From NCBI GenBank assembly GCA_011634665.1, contig WAEK01000004.1, positions 772,001 through 836,000 on the forward strand: a stretch of 64,000 nucleotides of DNA, in the 5' to 3' direction. Under the pieces are notes generated by a model. That model had not been told where the DNA came from. It was given only the letters and a program-made list of their open reading frames with translations, and did no database searches. The position numbers were made by a program, and so were the translations under genes. This document shows, piece by piece, positions 11,528 through 22,284 of the stretch; within the stretch, counting starts at the first letter, position 1; every line of letters begins with the position of its first letter. Origin of the DNA: Mortierella sp. BCC40632 (Eukaryota; Mortierellomycota; Mortierellomycetes; Mortierellales; Mortierellaceae).

Positions 11528-12468
11528 TCATATCTCGGTATCGACCTAGGCGTGACCTGCGTTGTTGGGGCATGTGCCATTCTACCCGACGGCAATAACC
11601 CCAAAAGCAGAAAAAGGAAGAATCGAGGCAAGAGAAAACGAGGAGGAAAAAGAAAACGAGGATGTAGAGGTGGCAAAAACAGACACGGCAAAACGATCAA
11701 TATGGATGTAGAAGAAAACGGACAAGAGATGGATAAGGATCGAGCTAGGTTTATCAACCTGGTTGTCAAACAAAAGGCAACTTACCAACCATTATTCAAA
11801 TTCAGGCGATGGCTTGAAGAAAAAAAACAACGCAAAACAATACCGGACCAGGATGGGCATGGCCCCAGGTCCATCAAAGATGTGGAATCTTTACTTCCGG
11901 CGCGACGTGGCAAGGACTGTAGCATGTCTTCCTATTTCGATCAAGTAGCCAATTATTGGCAATACCTCGACAGTTTCTATAATGGTCACGACCAAACATT
12001 CAATCGAATGAGGCGCTGTCTAAAACGAGAAATGGATACCGAGTACAGACTGATCACGGACAGCTTACTACGTATGGTCGGCGGTAACATTGGCGCGAGG
12101 CGCGACAAATCCGACAAAGTGATAATTGGAATCGGTCTCGGGGAATTTTCCTCAACATCTGGACTATCCTCGAGACACAGTTCATTCCTTGACTACTTCA
12201 CTCGGAAGGTATGCACCAATCACGTTTACAATCAACTGGCCTGTCTCCTACACTGTACTGACAGTCTTCATTGGTACTTTGTGCATAGGCAAGGTCTCTC
12301 GGTTATGTAGTTGTCGGAGTGAATGAATTTTATTCATCAAAAATGTCCAAGGTGCCAAAACTTTTGGCACAAACAATCTCTATCCGGAGACTTTACTGCC
12401 AGAAGTGTCAATGGTTCCAGCACCGAGACCTGATTGCAGGCGAGAACATTGCAAGAGTCCTCAAAAGG
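11528..12468 (+). other. Fanzor/TnpB RuvC core with split catalytic D-E-D
   Basis: Domain entry within the larger unit. RuvC-I (GIDLG), RuvC-II (GLGEFSS) and RuvC-III (HRDLIAGENI) are all present with their acidic residues. RuvC-III lies in a separate exon after a phase-0 intron at 12209-12288. A lysine/arginine-rich block at about 11599-11690 follows RuvC-I and could serve as a nuclear localisation signal or bind RNA. The zinc ribbon keeps its second pair (YCQKC), but the first CPxC pair is out of frame: one shift enters near 12343 and a compensating shift leaves near 12363. Confidence 0.85.
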
Positions 12469-12675
12469 GTTTATCGAAACTCAAGAAAGGCCCGAATATC
12501 TCCAACCGACGGATATCAACGGCGTTGTTTTTATGGAAGCGGCCAAGTCAGCCGCCGTGTCACAAGCGGAAGTGGCAAGAGATAGAAGGGGAACATTAGC
12601 TTAGGTCTCATATTTTTTTTTGGTGTGTTGCACACACACAGAAGCATTTCGCTTCACTCAGATCGGCATGCAATC

Positions 12676-12709
12676 GCGGCTGAAAATACGGTGACGTAAT
12701 TTCAGCCGC
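12676..12709. promoter_or_regulatory. Near-perfect hairpin containing a CRE-like TGACGTAA
   Basis: A 10-bp inverted repeat (GCGGCTGAAA/TTTCAGCCGC) encloses a second 4-bp one (TACG/CGTA) after a single A-A mismatch, with a GTGA loop. The core holds TGACGTAA, close to ATF/CREB sites. It lies 107 bp upstream of the F1 delta-subunit ATG and 91 bp after the Fanzor stop, so it could be a promoter element or part of the element's right end. Confidence 0.55.
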
Positions 12710-12815
12710 CGATGCGTGGCTTTCTTGCAAATGGTTGTTCGGCGGGTCCTGTATAGGGAAAGGCAGGAATGGATCTCTTGACACTCTGCATCCATCTGCG
12801 TACCCTTCACTCACC

Positions 12816-14109
12816 ATGAACTTCCTCGCTCGCTCTGTCCGCGTTATCCGACCCGTGCGCTTGGGTAATGGGTCTTGTCCTTTGTGTTCTACTCTTTACT
12901 TTATTGCCATCGAAAAGAAAAAGAGAGTGACTCCACCATCATCAGCACACACCCACACACCCACATACTCTCACTCTCTCACGCCACACCAGAAACAGAA
13001 GACCAGGAAGAAGAAAAACAAAGGGCAGCGAACTGATGATCAGAATCCACTGGACAGGATCGGGAAGAAGATTGAGTCCATTTCTCTAAGCATTTATCCG
13101 ACCCAACCATTAGTCTGTAGCCATCATCAGACGATCATGGTCGCCATGGAGCTTCTATTCTCCAGCAGACGCGAACATTCCCAAAACCCAAAACCCAAAA
13201 AAAAAAAAAAAAAAAAAAAGCTTCATCCCAAGAATCCAATAGTTGCTAATCAACCCTTGTCGCCTCCTCCCACTACCTTCCTTGCTTAAACTATAGCTCG
13301 CACCTATGCCTCTGAGGCTGCCACCACTGGTCTCCGCTTGACCTTTGCCGTTCCTCACCAGGTGGGTACCGATGGACTTGATCCTCTTATCCAAAAACAG
13401 CAACATCATGATACTCTGCCTATTCTTTTCTATAGAGTTTGACCAGCATTTCTCTCTTTCTCTCTATAGACTCTCTACAAGAACGTCAATGTCACCCAGG
13501 TCAACATTGCTGCCGATTCTGGAGACATGGGTATCCTCGCCAGCCACGTTGCTTCGATTGAGCAGCTTCGCCCCGGCATTGTTGAGGTCATTGAGGCCGC
13601 TGGCTCCAAGAAGTTCTTTGGTATGTGCATAGAATCTCTATTCCTCTCTTTGATAGAGGGTTTATCACATGGATCACAGTGGGATTGAAAACAAAAGCAA
13701 CATATCAAAATCTAGGGATGAAGAATATCTTGCAAACGGTCAATATGACCTGATGGATCAAGTCTCCCTTTGGCAGATTCTCAGGGTGAACAACAAAAAA
13801 ACAACAAAAAAAAAAAAAAAACTACGCGACTGACAGTGGCCTCTCTTTTCTCTTCTTTTTTTAATACCTTTTATTTGTAAATTCTCCCTAGTCTCTGGAG
13901 GCTTCGCTACTATGAACCCCGACTCGTCGCTCAACATCAACGCTGTCGAGGCTTTCCCCGTCGAGGACTTTAGCCCCGAAACCATCCGCCACAACTTGGC
14001 TGAGGCTCAGCGTGTTGTCAACTCGGGTGCCACCGAGGAGGAGAAGATTGCTGCCAAGATCGAGGTTGAGGTTCTCGAGTCCCTCCAGGCTGCTCTCAGC
14101 ACCAAGTAA
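12816..14109 (+). CDS. ATP16: Mitochondrial F1 ATP synthase delta subunit
   Basis: Central-stalk subunit of F1-ATPase (homologue of bacterial epsilon), acting in the mitochondrial matrix. Exons: 12816-12864, 13297-13361, 13470-13620 and 13892-14109; 483 nt, 160 residues, the usual size. The N-terminus MNFLARSVRVIRPVRLG followed by ARTYASEA is a basic, acid-free mitochondrial presequence. The mature part has LRLTFAVPHQ, VNIAADSGDMGILASHV and IEQLRPGIVEV, typical of the delta/epsilon beta-sandwich, followed by VSGGFA and a C-terminal helical hairpin rich in Ala and Glu. Intron 1 is long (432 bp) and carries a CA-rich and poly-A stretch. The CRE-like hairpin lies just upstream. Confidence 0.94.
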
Positions 14110-14462
14110 ACAATCAAACCAACAAAAAAAACCCCCCAGAAAAAAACCAATTAAAGAAAATTGAATAATCCTTAGCCTGCATCCTTCCTCTCCTCCTCCT
14201 TCTCCTCCTCCTCCTCCTCCCTCCTCTCTCTCTCTCTCTCTCTTCTCATTCCTCTCCAAAAGAGCTAGCCCAATAAAATTGACACAATCTCCACTCTCCA
14301 TGACACATTGGTTTTTTTTTTTCTTTGATTAAATTTTTTGTGGGCGATAACTGGGATAGTTTTTTTTCTTTTCTTTTCTTTTCTTTTTTAAATATTGGTA
14401 AATAAGAGGAGCAAAGGGAAGCATAAAGACCATTTTGCTTTCGAACTATCAAAAGCATTATC

Positions 14463-14505
<43 letters not shown>

Positions 14506-14641
14506 TGTATGTGATTATGCCTTTCTTTCTCTTTTTTCTTTTTCTTTTTTCTTTTTTTTCTTTTCTTTTTTTCTTTTCTTTTAGTGCTTCCTTCAATTCG
14601 TCCAAGAAGATGAAGAAAAAATTATGTACCAACTGATACTA
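14110..14641. other. Convergent 3' spacer with low-complexity tracts
   Basis: Lies between the 3' ends of the delta-subunit gene and the Rho1 GEF gene. It contains a TCC/TCTC-rich stretch (14185-14243), a (GT)n tract (about 14468-14512) and T-rich sequence. I see no gene. Confidence 0.6.
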
Positions 14642-17600
14642 TTAGAGTCGGTACTCCTCTTGTGGATCATCTCTCAAGGGAAGAGAACTCGAAGATCCGC
14701 TGTGGTTCAACGAACTCGATCCAATATCCAAGATCTCTTGGAACGACTGAGGACTGTCCGGTGAGGTAGGTCCCAGATCAAAACCTTCACCAAAATCCAA
14801 TGTCAATCGGTTCACAGTCCTGTTCAAACTGCTAGGTCGATGTGGATAAGGTCCTTCCATTGGACTATAGTTGCCACTCTCATCATCGTCCAAATCATCC
14901 ATAAAAGGCGTTCCCTTCTCCTCCTCGGGCGTCGCCAACTCGTCTTCTTCGGCAATGGTTGGGGAGCCAAACAAGGTGGTAGTGGTTGACATGAGAGGAG
15001 TATCATCCTCAAATTCGCCCTCCAACATTTTCGGGATTTGGGATTCTCTGTAGAGCTGAGCAATCGTCTGATATTCTCCTTCTTCGTCCGTCTATTGATC
15101 AAGCATTCATCAAAGCACAGAGTATTAATACCTGGAAAAAGTAGTTACTCAGAGACTTTGAACAATCTGATGAGAAAAAAGAAATAAAAGGAGAGATGGC
15201 CCATAGATAGCTTACAGTAACGACATGGATAGCTCCAGGTTGATTGGCAACGTGGTAGAGGCATCGAATGTTGTTTCCTTGAATGATTTGTACAAGATCG
15301 CCCTATAGAAAGAAAAAATAGCATGAAAGAGAAGAGGAGAAGGGTTAGAACCTTTTATCATTTCAGACGACAACACTGGAAAGAATGAAAATGAAAATAA
15401 AGAGATGTACTCCAGGCCTTACAGTTTCAACATGTCGGATCTCGATAAATGAGTTGTCAAAGGCAATAACGTAGGGGAGCGACAACGCACAGAACGCTGG
15501 AGTACCCTCCCAATGGATAATCCATCCGTTGCGCGCGCGTCGACCTGTCTTGTCAACATAGAATGCAAATTCTAAGAAAGGTAGAGAATAAGGTTGGTTA
15601 GTTCAAGCTACACATCTCATCTTGAAAGAGATAAATCATTGATCCGATCCGACCCTTTTTTTTTTTACCTTCGTAACAAAGCAAGAAAGTAAAAGAGTCT
15701 CCAGAGCCAATACGATAGATCGACAGTGGCTTCAGGTTCTCATCCTTCTTGTGAACAAACTCCAATGTCGGGTCACTAAAGTCAAGCAGGTCTTGTGTGT
15801 TGAGGTTGGAGAGATCAATCAGCTCAAAGCCCTTGCTGCAGCCAACACAGAGCGTGTTCCTCAAGAAGTGCAGCGAATTGGATTCGCGAGGTATATAGAA
15901 ATCCTAAAATAAGAAGGTTGGTGCATCCCTTTTGTGTCAGTAGACACAAACACACACAGAGAGTAAACAAAACAAACAAAACAGGTCCTATTTTGGTTAC
16001 AATACAATACCTTGTAAAGCTTGAAGAGTTCGGCATTTCCTCCTCGAAGCATGCTCCGAATGCTAGACTTGTTCTTCTTGGCCCCATCCTGGTCGATCGG
16101 TTCGAGCGTCTTGATGGTCGAACTGGGGTCAAGAGCATTACTCGAGTTTTTGACAATCCCAACCAAGGTCCTGTTCTGGCAGACACCCGTCTTGAAGAAG
16201 CTGACAGATGAACCCAGTCTCTTGGCTCTCTTGTTGGTTGAGTTGATGTCATTGGGGTCCAGGGCCTCCAATCCATAGGCAAATAGTTGTTTCTCTGCCA
16301 AGACAAGCAGGATACGTTCGTCCTCCAACACATCGACTTGCGATACTCGCTCGCGAGGGATGATCTTTGCAAGCTGACCCTTTGGTTTGCCAACAAACAC
16401 GCCGGCATCTGTTCCAATGACAAGGCACCTTCCATTATCTAAGAACAGGAAACGGGAAAAAGAGTCATAGCGCGCGCCCATTGTGGTCAGCTTTAGATAT
16501 CTCGCACATGATGCATATTTGCTCCAATGCAAGGAAAAAGAATCCAGAAATAGGTTGGGCGCCACAGAGCTCGGGCGGCTGAAGAAGGGGGTGAAAGAGA
16601 GAAAGAGAGAAAGAGAGAAAGAGAGAAAGAAAGAGAGAAAGAAACAAGGTAAGGCGAAGCAGGAGAGACAAAGTTTCCATACCGTAGGTTGAGGAGCAGT
16701 TGACCTTGTTGCTCGTTGGGAAGAACCTCTCAGAGACAGGAAGCAGACGCCACGAGTCAGCCTTCGACCTGAGAGCATAAATCTGTTTCTGGATCTTGTC
16801 CATCCAGTTCTTTCGTCCTGCGTGGGTCGTTGCAAACAACGTGAACGAGCCGCCGTACCGCCCAATGTGATGAAAGACAATCGGGTATCCGTTCTTGGAG
16901 TCCGAGGTGATTTTAGAGAGTGGTCCCGAGGCTGGCGCAATCTTGGACACGACATTGCTGGCATGCGACGATGTTTTGTGAGGTATTAAGGAAGAAGTTC
17001 GACGCGATGATTTGGTGATCGGCTCTTCCATGGTTGAAAGTGTAAGCAGTTCGAGAGGGATGGGTCGCTTGTGAACCTTGTAGCCTTCGCCGCCCTTGCC
17101 CTTCTTCTCCTTCGTGAGCAAGAGTACATGATCGAACACAAAAACATAAATATCCGAGTGCTCTGAGCTAGTCCCCTTCTTCTTGAGGGGTCCCTTCATT
17201 ACAAGCTGACGATCCTTGGCAAGCAAATTCAATTCCTGGGAAAACAGACATTGAGTTTAGTTATTGGATGAATAAAAAAAAAAACGCTGGAAGCCAAGTT
17301 CCAGGTATGAAATCTTAAAAATGTCAAATCTGTACTCACCATGGGATCGCCTTTCCACGTCAGGCTCTTGTTAATCTGTCGTAGGTTGAAAGCATTTTCA
17401 CACTTGCCAGATTCCAAGTTGACTTTTTGCAAAAAGTCCTTGATAATGCTGATCGCCTGAGGTAAAGCCTTCTTGTCGGGATTGTCGTCTGGGGTATATT
17501 TAAGCACTGCCTCAAGCAACAGCGGATACCTTCCCAAACGGGTTGTCGGCTTGGTGAGGTATCCGTTCAGCTCCAACTTACGGGACTCTGGTCTTCTCTC

Positions 17601-19640
17601 CGTTTCCTAATGAAGTAAGTCCAGCAAGGAGCTTGATTAGTACACGACCTTACAAATATCGCAAAGCTTAGCCCAGCCCAGTCATCCAGTCAGTCAGCCA
17701 TTTTTTTTCCCCCCAACCAAGAATTGGCCAGTTACCTCGACAAATTTGCTGAAACCATTGTTTGCATTCTTCTCCGTTTCGAATTCAAACTTTGCTTCGA
17801 TCTGGTTGGCACCATAAAGAACGAAGGGCCCAAAATTGACAACGTGTTCCAAAAAGATATCACCCACTTCTGGGATCGCTGCATAGGCCTGCTGTCTCTT
17901 CAACAGGGACTCTGCTAGTTTTGAATTAACACTGTAAACGTCGTTGATATTGTAAAAGACTCTGTCGATGAATGCCTCCCTTCGTGACTCTGGCAACAGG
18001 TCATGTTCACGAATCGGTTTGATCCATTTCTATAGTTTCATGCGCAATGATTCGTCAGTTAATCGTGCAATCAATAAGCATGACGAGGGGGGGGGAGACG
18101 TTTAAATTCTGAATGAATCAATGAACATACCTCCTTCAAGTACTTCAAGTCATTCACAAAGTCTCTTTCGGTGTAAATCAACTCATAGATGACTTCTTGG
18201 CGTTTCTTTTCCTCCGTAGAGAGCCCCTCAGAGACATCCTTTGGTACAGAGGTGATCCAGAGACGCTGGTCCTTTTTGTCCTTGGAGGATGTCCTGCTCA
18301 ACTGCCGTTTCAGTCCTCCATTGGGCGTCAGATTTAGTCGTGATTGCTATAAAACCGGTTCAAGCAGGAAAAAGGAGAGAAAACAACGAGTGTCAGAACT
18401 GAGAGAAGTTTCTGGTGCTAGTCAATCCAATCCAACATCAATGGGCAATAGTCATAATGTGTTGGCGATAGGCATGTAAAAAATACAAACAAACAGACAA
18501 ACAAACAAACCTGTTCAAGACGACGAGGGCATGCAATACTGTAGCAGAGCTTGTCGCGTGTACATGTAGGAGAATAGCAGTCCGTCAAAAGAGTAAAAAC
18601 ACCATTTACATATTCCGTATCATCGGCTTGTTGGGTTGTTTGGTACGGGGCCATGTAGTTACTCTGTTCCATGGATCGTCCTCGAGAACCACCAGTGATC
18701 ATTTTGCTTCGGAATTGGTAAAGCTCGTTGACACTGTCGCGTAGCCGGTGATCATAAGTCACATCGTGAAAGAGTTTCTGGGCATCCAATGCTCGACCAA
18801 GAAGCAAAGCCAGATTCCTGTCCGTGGTTTTGATAATAAACGCGATTTTGTCCTATTGATCCCAATTGGGTGATTAGTGTTAAGGTATGTCAGCATGGTA
18901 ATCGACATTTATCCCTCAACTCCAGAACAACGACAGGAACAAAGAGAGAGGGGAGGAGCTTTAAAAAGTTTTCCAGAGATCAGACATACCACTGCATCCC
19001 TTCCGTCGAAACAATCCTTGTATTCGATAGAGTCTTTGATACGAGATGAAGTCGTGATTCTTTGTACAAACGCACTGGCGACACGTGAGAGAAGTGCGGG
19101 GTACACGATTGGAGGTTTCCTAGCCATAGTGGGGATCAGAGCCCCAGCTGAGGCGGGTCCATGAACTGCTGCCTGTCGCATCGCCGGGTCAAATGGTGGA
19201 GGGCTGTAGGACGAGAAGGACTGTGACCGTTCGCCCTGGAGTCTGGAGATCTTTGGTTGAGAAGGTGGCATCCTCATATACTCTGCACTGCGGCGCGAGG
19301 CTTCTGTCTGAGGTAGACTGGTTGCAAGGAATACTGGGGGTTACCTGGAGGCAGTCCAGTGATATGTTTAACAAAAAAAAATCAGTCCCAGATTTCGATT
19401 GACAATCAGATCGCCAGTATATTTTCGTGTGGTTTGTGTGGCTGGCTCGTGGGAAGAGGAACTTGACACACCCCAAATCACAAAACGATAATAATAAAAA
19501 CAAACAAAAAGCGTTATCAGGCGCATCACTCATCATCCGGTGTTTGGCAAATGGCGTAGGTCTTGGGAGAGGGGATCCAGAAATGAAACGGATATTCTCC
19601 CAAGGTTCATCCGCCGCCTGTCGTCATCACCTAGTCCAAC

Positions 19641-19728
<88 letters not shown>

Positions 19729-21477
19729 AAACTTACCGCCACCTCGGTGAGGCATTGGAGGGTTGGAACCCTGTCGCGTACGACCCGGTGAAGGCGTCCG
19801 CGCTCGCATCGAGTAAGGGTCCGCGCGATTTGACGCGTATCCTTGAGCGGATTGAATTGAAATCTGCGGCGGCGCGCCTCCGTTGGGTGTTCCTGCACGA
19901 CCCACATTCACACTGTCGAAATCTGCATAGTAGTCCGAGTTGATAGAATGAGTCGAGTAGTTGGTTCCAATCGAGGACTTGGAGGAGGTTCTCTGTCGAC
20001 CGGGCGGGAATGCATCCATACCATGCTCGATCTCGCGTGCATACATGCTAGGGGTCGAGTAAAGCGGAGGCTGACGACACGAAAATCCGGATTCTAGACT
20101 GGTGATCGAGTCTAGACTGATCCGACTGCTATCCAAGCTGTCGCTAAGCGACAGCTTACGGAATGGGGTGTTACCATGATAGTATCCCTCTGACGTGTTT
20201 GAGGCGGCGTTATGAATGCGGGCTGGCGCTGGAGGATCGGAGAGCTGATGGCGTACGAGCTGTCGCGGAGAATTAATCGTGTAGGGAGGCGGGGGTTGGT
20301 ATTGCGATGCTGCGTTCGGCAGAAACGATGGACCTGCATGGGGGCCTGGATGGCCGTTCCCAGATGTGAATCGAGCTGCTATCGACGTTGGACGGTCGAG
20401 ATTCTGGTTCTCGCCAGGGCCAAAGTAGGTTGGTTGGATTTGCGTCGAGGTCGCGCGTCGGTGGTTCAGCTGCCCTGGTCCTCCACCAGCGCCATTGGGA
20501 ACCGCCGAGTCATTCCAAGCAGGCCCTGACGGCTGAGGTCGCGGACCAGAGAGAGGAGAAGAGGGTCCTGCGCTGCCATAGGCCATGGTCTCATGCTCCC
20601 ATCCCGAGAGTGATTGCGTCGAGAAGCGGTTTGAGATAGGATAGCCTCCAGGATGCTGCTGAGGTGGTGGTCTCATTGCGCGGACAGGCATACCAGGGCC
20701 GCCGAGTCCTGGTCCTCCTGGCCCTCCTGGCCCTGGTCCTGGTCCTGGTCCTGATCCTGGCAATCCTGGTCCAATGACGCCATCTTCCCGCCCATAGTAC
20801 GACTGTGGTGGTCGGCCGGCGCCTCGTCCGTATTCGATGGGATATCCTGGGCTCGGGCCGGCACTCATGGGTCGAATAGGGGCGGGAGAGCCATAGTAGG
20901 TTGCCGATCCAGGCGGTCGTATTGGTGGCCCGTTGGGACGCACTGGCCCCCCATGAATGGGAGCGACTGGCCGCGGAGGGCCGAGCGAGGAGAAGCGCGG
21001 ATTGGCCATGGACGAATAGCTATCCATGGCTTGTGGTGGGGGCTGAGGAATGCCCTGGGGCGAGAAGGTTGAGGGAGAGGGTGGTTGCTGGACTTGGTGC
21101 TGAATGGCTGTAGCGTGCGGGGCGCGCGGCGGCTGGGAGCTGGGTAGGGCGCGCGAGGGAGAGTGGGCGGTGCTTGGGAAGGGAGATGGTGGCCCTGTGG
21201 TGGAAGGCGATTGCTGGGGTGGTGGAATGACATAGCCGTGGGAGCCGGATGGTGGAGGCGATCTCAGAGGCTGGGATGAATACGGGCCATTAAGCGATGT
21301 TGGGACGGCGGTCGAGGCGGGCCGATGTTTGGACACGTATTGTGCACTGGTGTATCCGTGATTGGCATGGGCCGCGGACGTGGGATGGTAGGCGGATGAG
21401 GCACTGGCCACTGCAGATGCCGTCGGAGAAGACGGGACGGCATCTTGTGGCACGGGTGGGGCCAGATTGTCAGCCAT
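14642..21477 (-). CDS. ROM2: Rho1 guanine-nucleotide exchange factor (DEP-DH-PH-CNH)
   Basis: Homologue of yeast Rom1/Rom2 and fission-yeast Rgf proteins, which activate Rho1 in cell-wall integrity and polarised growth at the plasma membrane. Twelve exons: 19737-21477, 18990-19333, 18511-18852, 18131-18346, 17736-18029, 17340-17606, 16683-17235, 16011-16438, 15669-15903, 15423-15571, 15216-15302 and 14642-15091; 5106 nt, 1701 residues, all phases consistent. Residues 1-640 are disordered and rich in Pro, Ser and Gly, with a Gly-Pro tract. A DEP domain (SRIKDSIEYKDCFDGRDAV) spans about 650-740, the DH domain (RQEVIYELIYTERDF) about 860-1045, PH about 1070-1215 and CNH (LVIGTDAGVFVG, IIQGNNIRCLYHV) about 1250-1560. 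The tail is acidic. Intron 1 carries a (GAAA)n plus poly-A tract. Orthology to ROM2 is by domain order. Confidence 0.93.
19643..19730. repeat. Poly-A followed by (GAAA)n in Rho1 GEF intron 1
   Basis: A run of 32 A (19643-19674) is followed by about fourteen GAAA units ending at the exon 1 splice donor region. In the sense of the gene it is a long pyrimidine tract directly after the donor site, which is unusual. Confidence 0.93.
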
Positions 21478-22174
21478 TGCTTGCTTGCGAGAAGCTTGCA
21501 GTCTAGGCGACTAGTGGAGAATATGAGTGCGAGTAAGGAAAAGTCAAATGAAGAGAGGAGAGAAGGAGAAAGAGAAAGAGAGACAGAACGAAAGAGCGAT
21601 GTGGAACAGAGAAAGAAGTGAATGAAAAGTGTGAAAGGCAAATGGCAAAGAAAACAAGAGCCGGGGAGCTTAGATGAGGTGATGGATCATCAGGCGTCGA
21701 GGGCCACGGTCATGATGATGGCGATGTAGAACAGAGGGATGGTAAGGCGGGAAGAGAAAAGGATGATCGAATAGCGATGGAGCCTGGCGGCAAATGATGA
21801 GAGAAGAGAATCGGAGGGTCGGAAGGAGCATGGATGGATTTGTTGTTAGAAAGAAGATGAGCGGATGGAGATGAAGAAAATAAAAAAAAAATAAAAAATA
21901 AAAAAAACAACAACAATAAAAAGATGGAAGGGGGATTGATGAGAAAGATGGACAGATGGATGGACCAACGGACCGGATCCGGACCTGATGGATGGATGGA
22001 TTTGATTTGACGGATTTAACCCAGCAAGAGGAGAAAGAGGATTACGAAACGGTTGATTTGAGAGAGAGCAATATTTATTTGTCGCAAGAGAGAGAGATTG
22101 GGAGAGATAGGAGAGCGAGATGAGAGAGCGACGCCGCGAGTTTTGTGGGAGAGAGGGGAGAGAGAGATATATAG

Positions 22175-22211
<37 letters not shown>

Positions 22212-22230
22212 TATAGAGAGAGAGAGAGAG

Positions 22231-22284
<54 letters not shown>

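Larger units (their letters stand above)
8564..12585 (+). pseudogene. XPG-like PIN nuclease joined to Fanzor (eukaryotic TnpB) nuclease, frame-broken
   Basis: One gene-length unit. The N-terminal part starts MGVIGLWGFIRRKGY and shows XPG/FEN-like acidic motifs: KIRVDLL, VVYIDGGQ, ITEADIEIA and VVSKDSDLL. A linker with 10-residue repeats follows, then a region with FNFDMGMRKHVP, LTSRQKGKAG and YVLRGSIQTNG. The C-terminal part is a Fanzor/TnpB core: RuvC-I YLGIDLG (Asp codon 11543-11545), RuvC-II IGIGLGEFSS (Glu 12143-12145), GYVVVGVNEFYSSK, YCQKC and RuvC-III HRDLIAGENI (Asp 12427-12429). Introns fit at 9348-9435, about 9687-9783 (with 37 A), about 10729-10806 and 12209-12288. Net frame changes occur near 8684-8698, 9148-9158, 10005-10013, 10415-10420, 10571-10576 and 11343-11347. 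Fanzors are RNA-guided DNA endonucleases carried by eukaryotic mobile elements. This copy is probably dead unless the indels are sequence errors. Confidence 0.82.
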
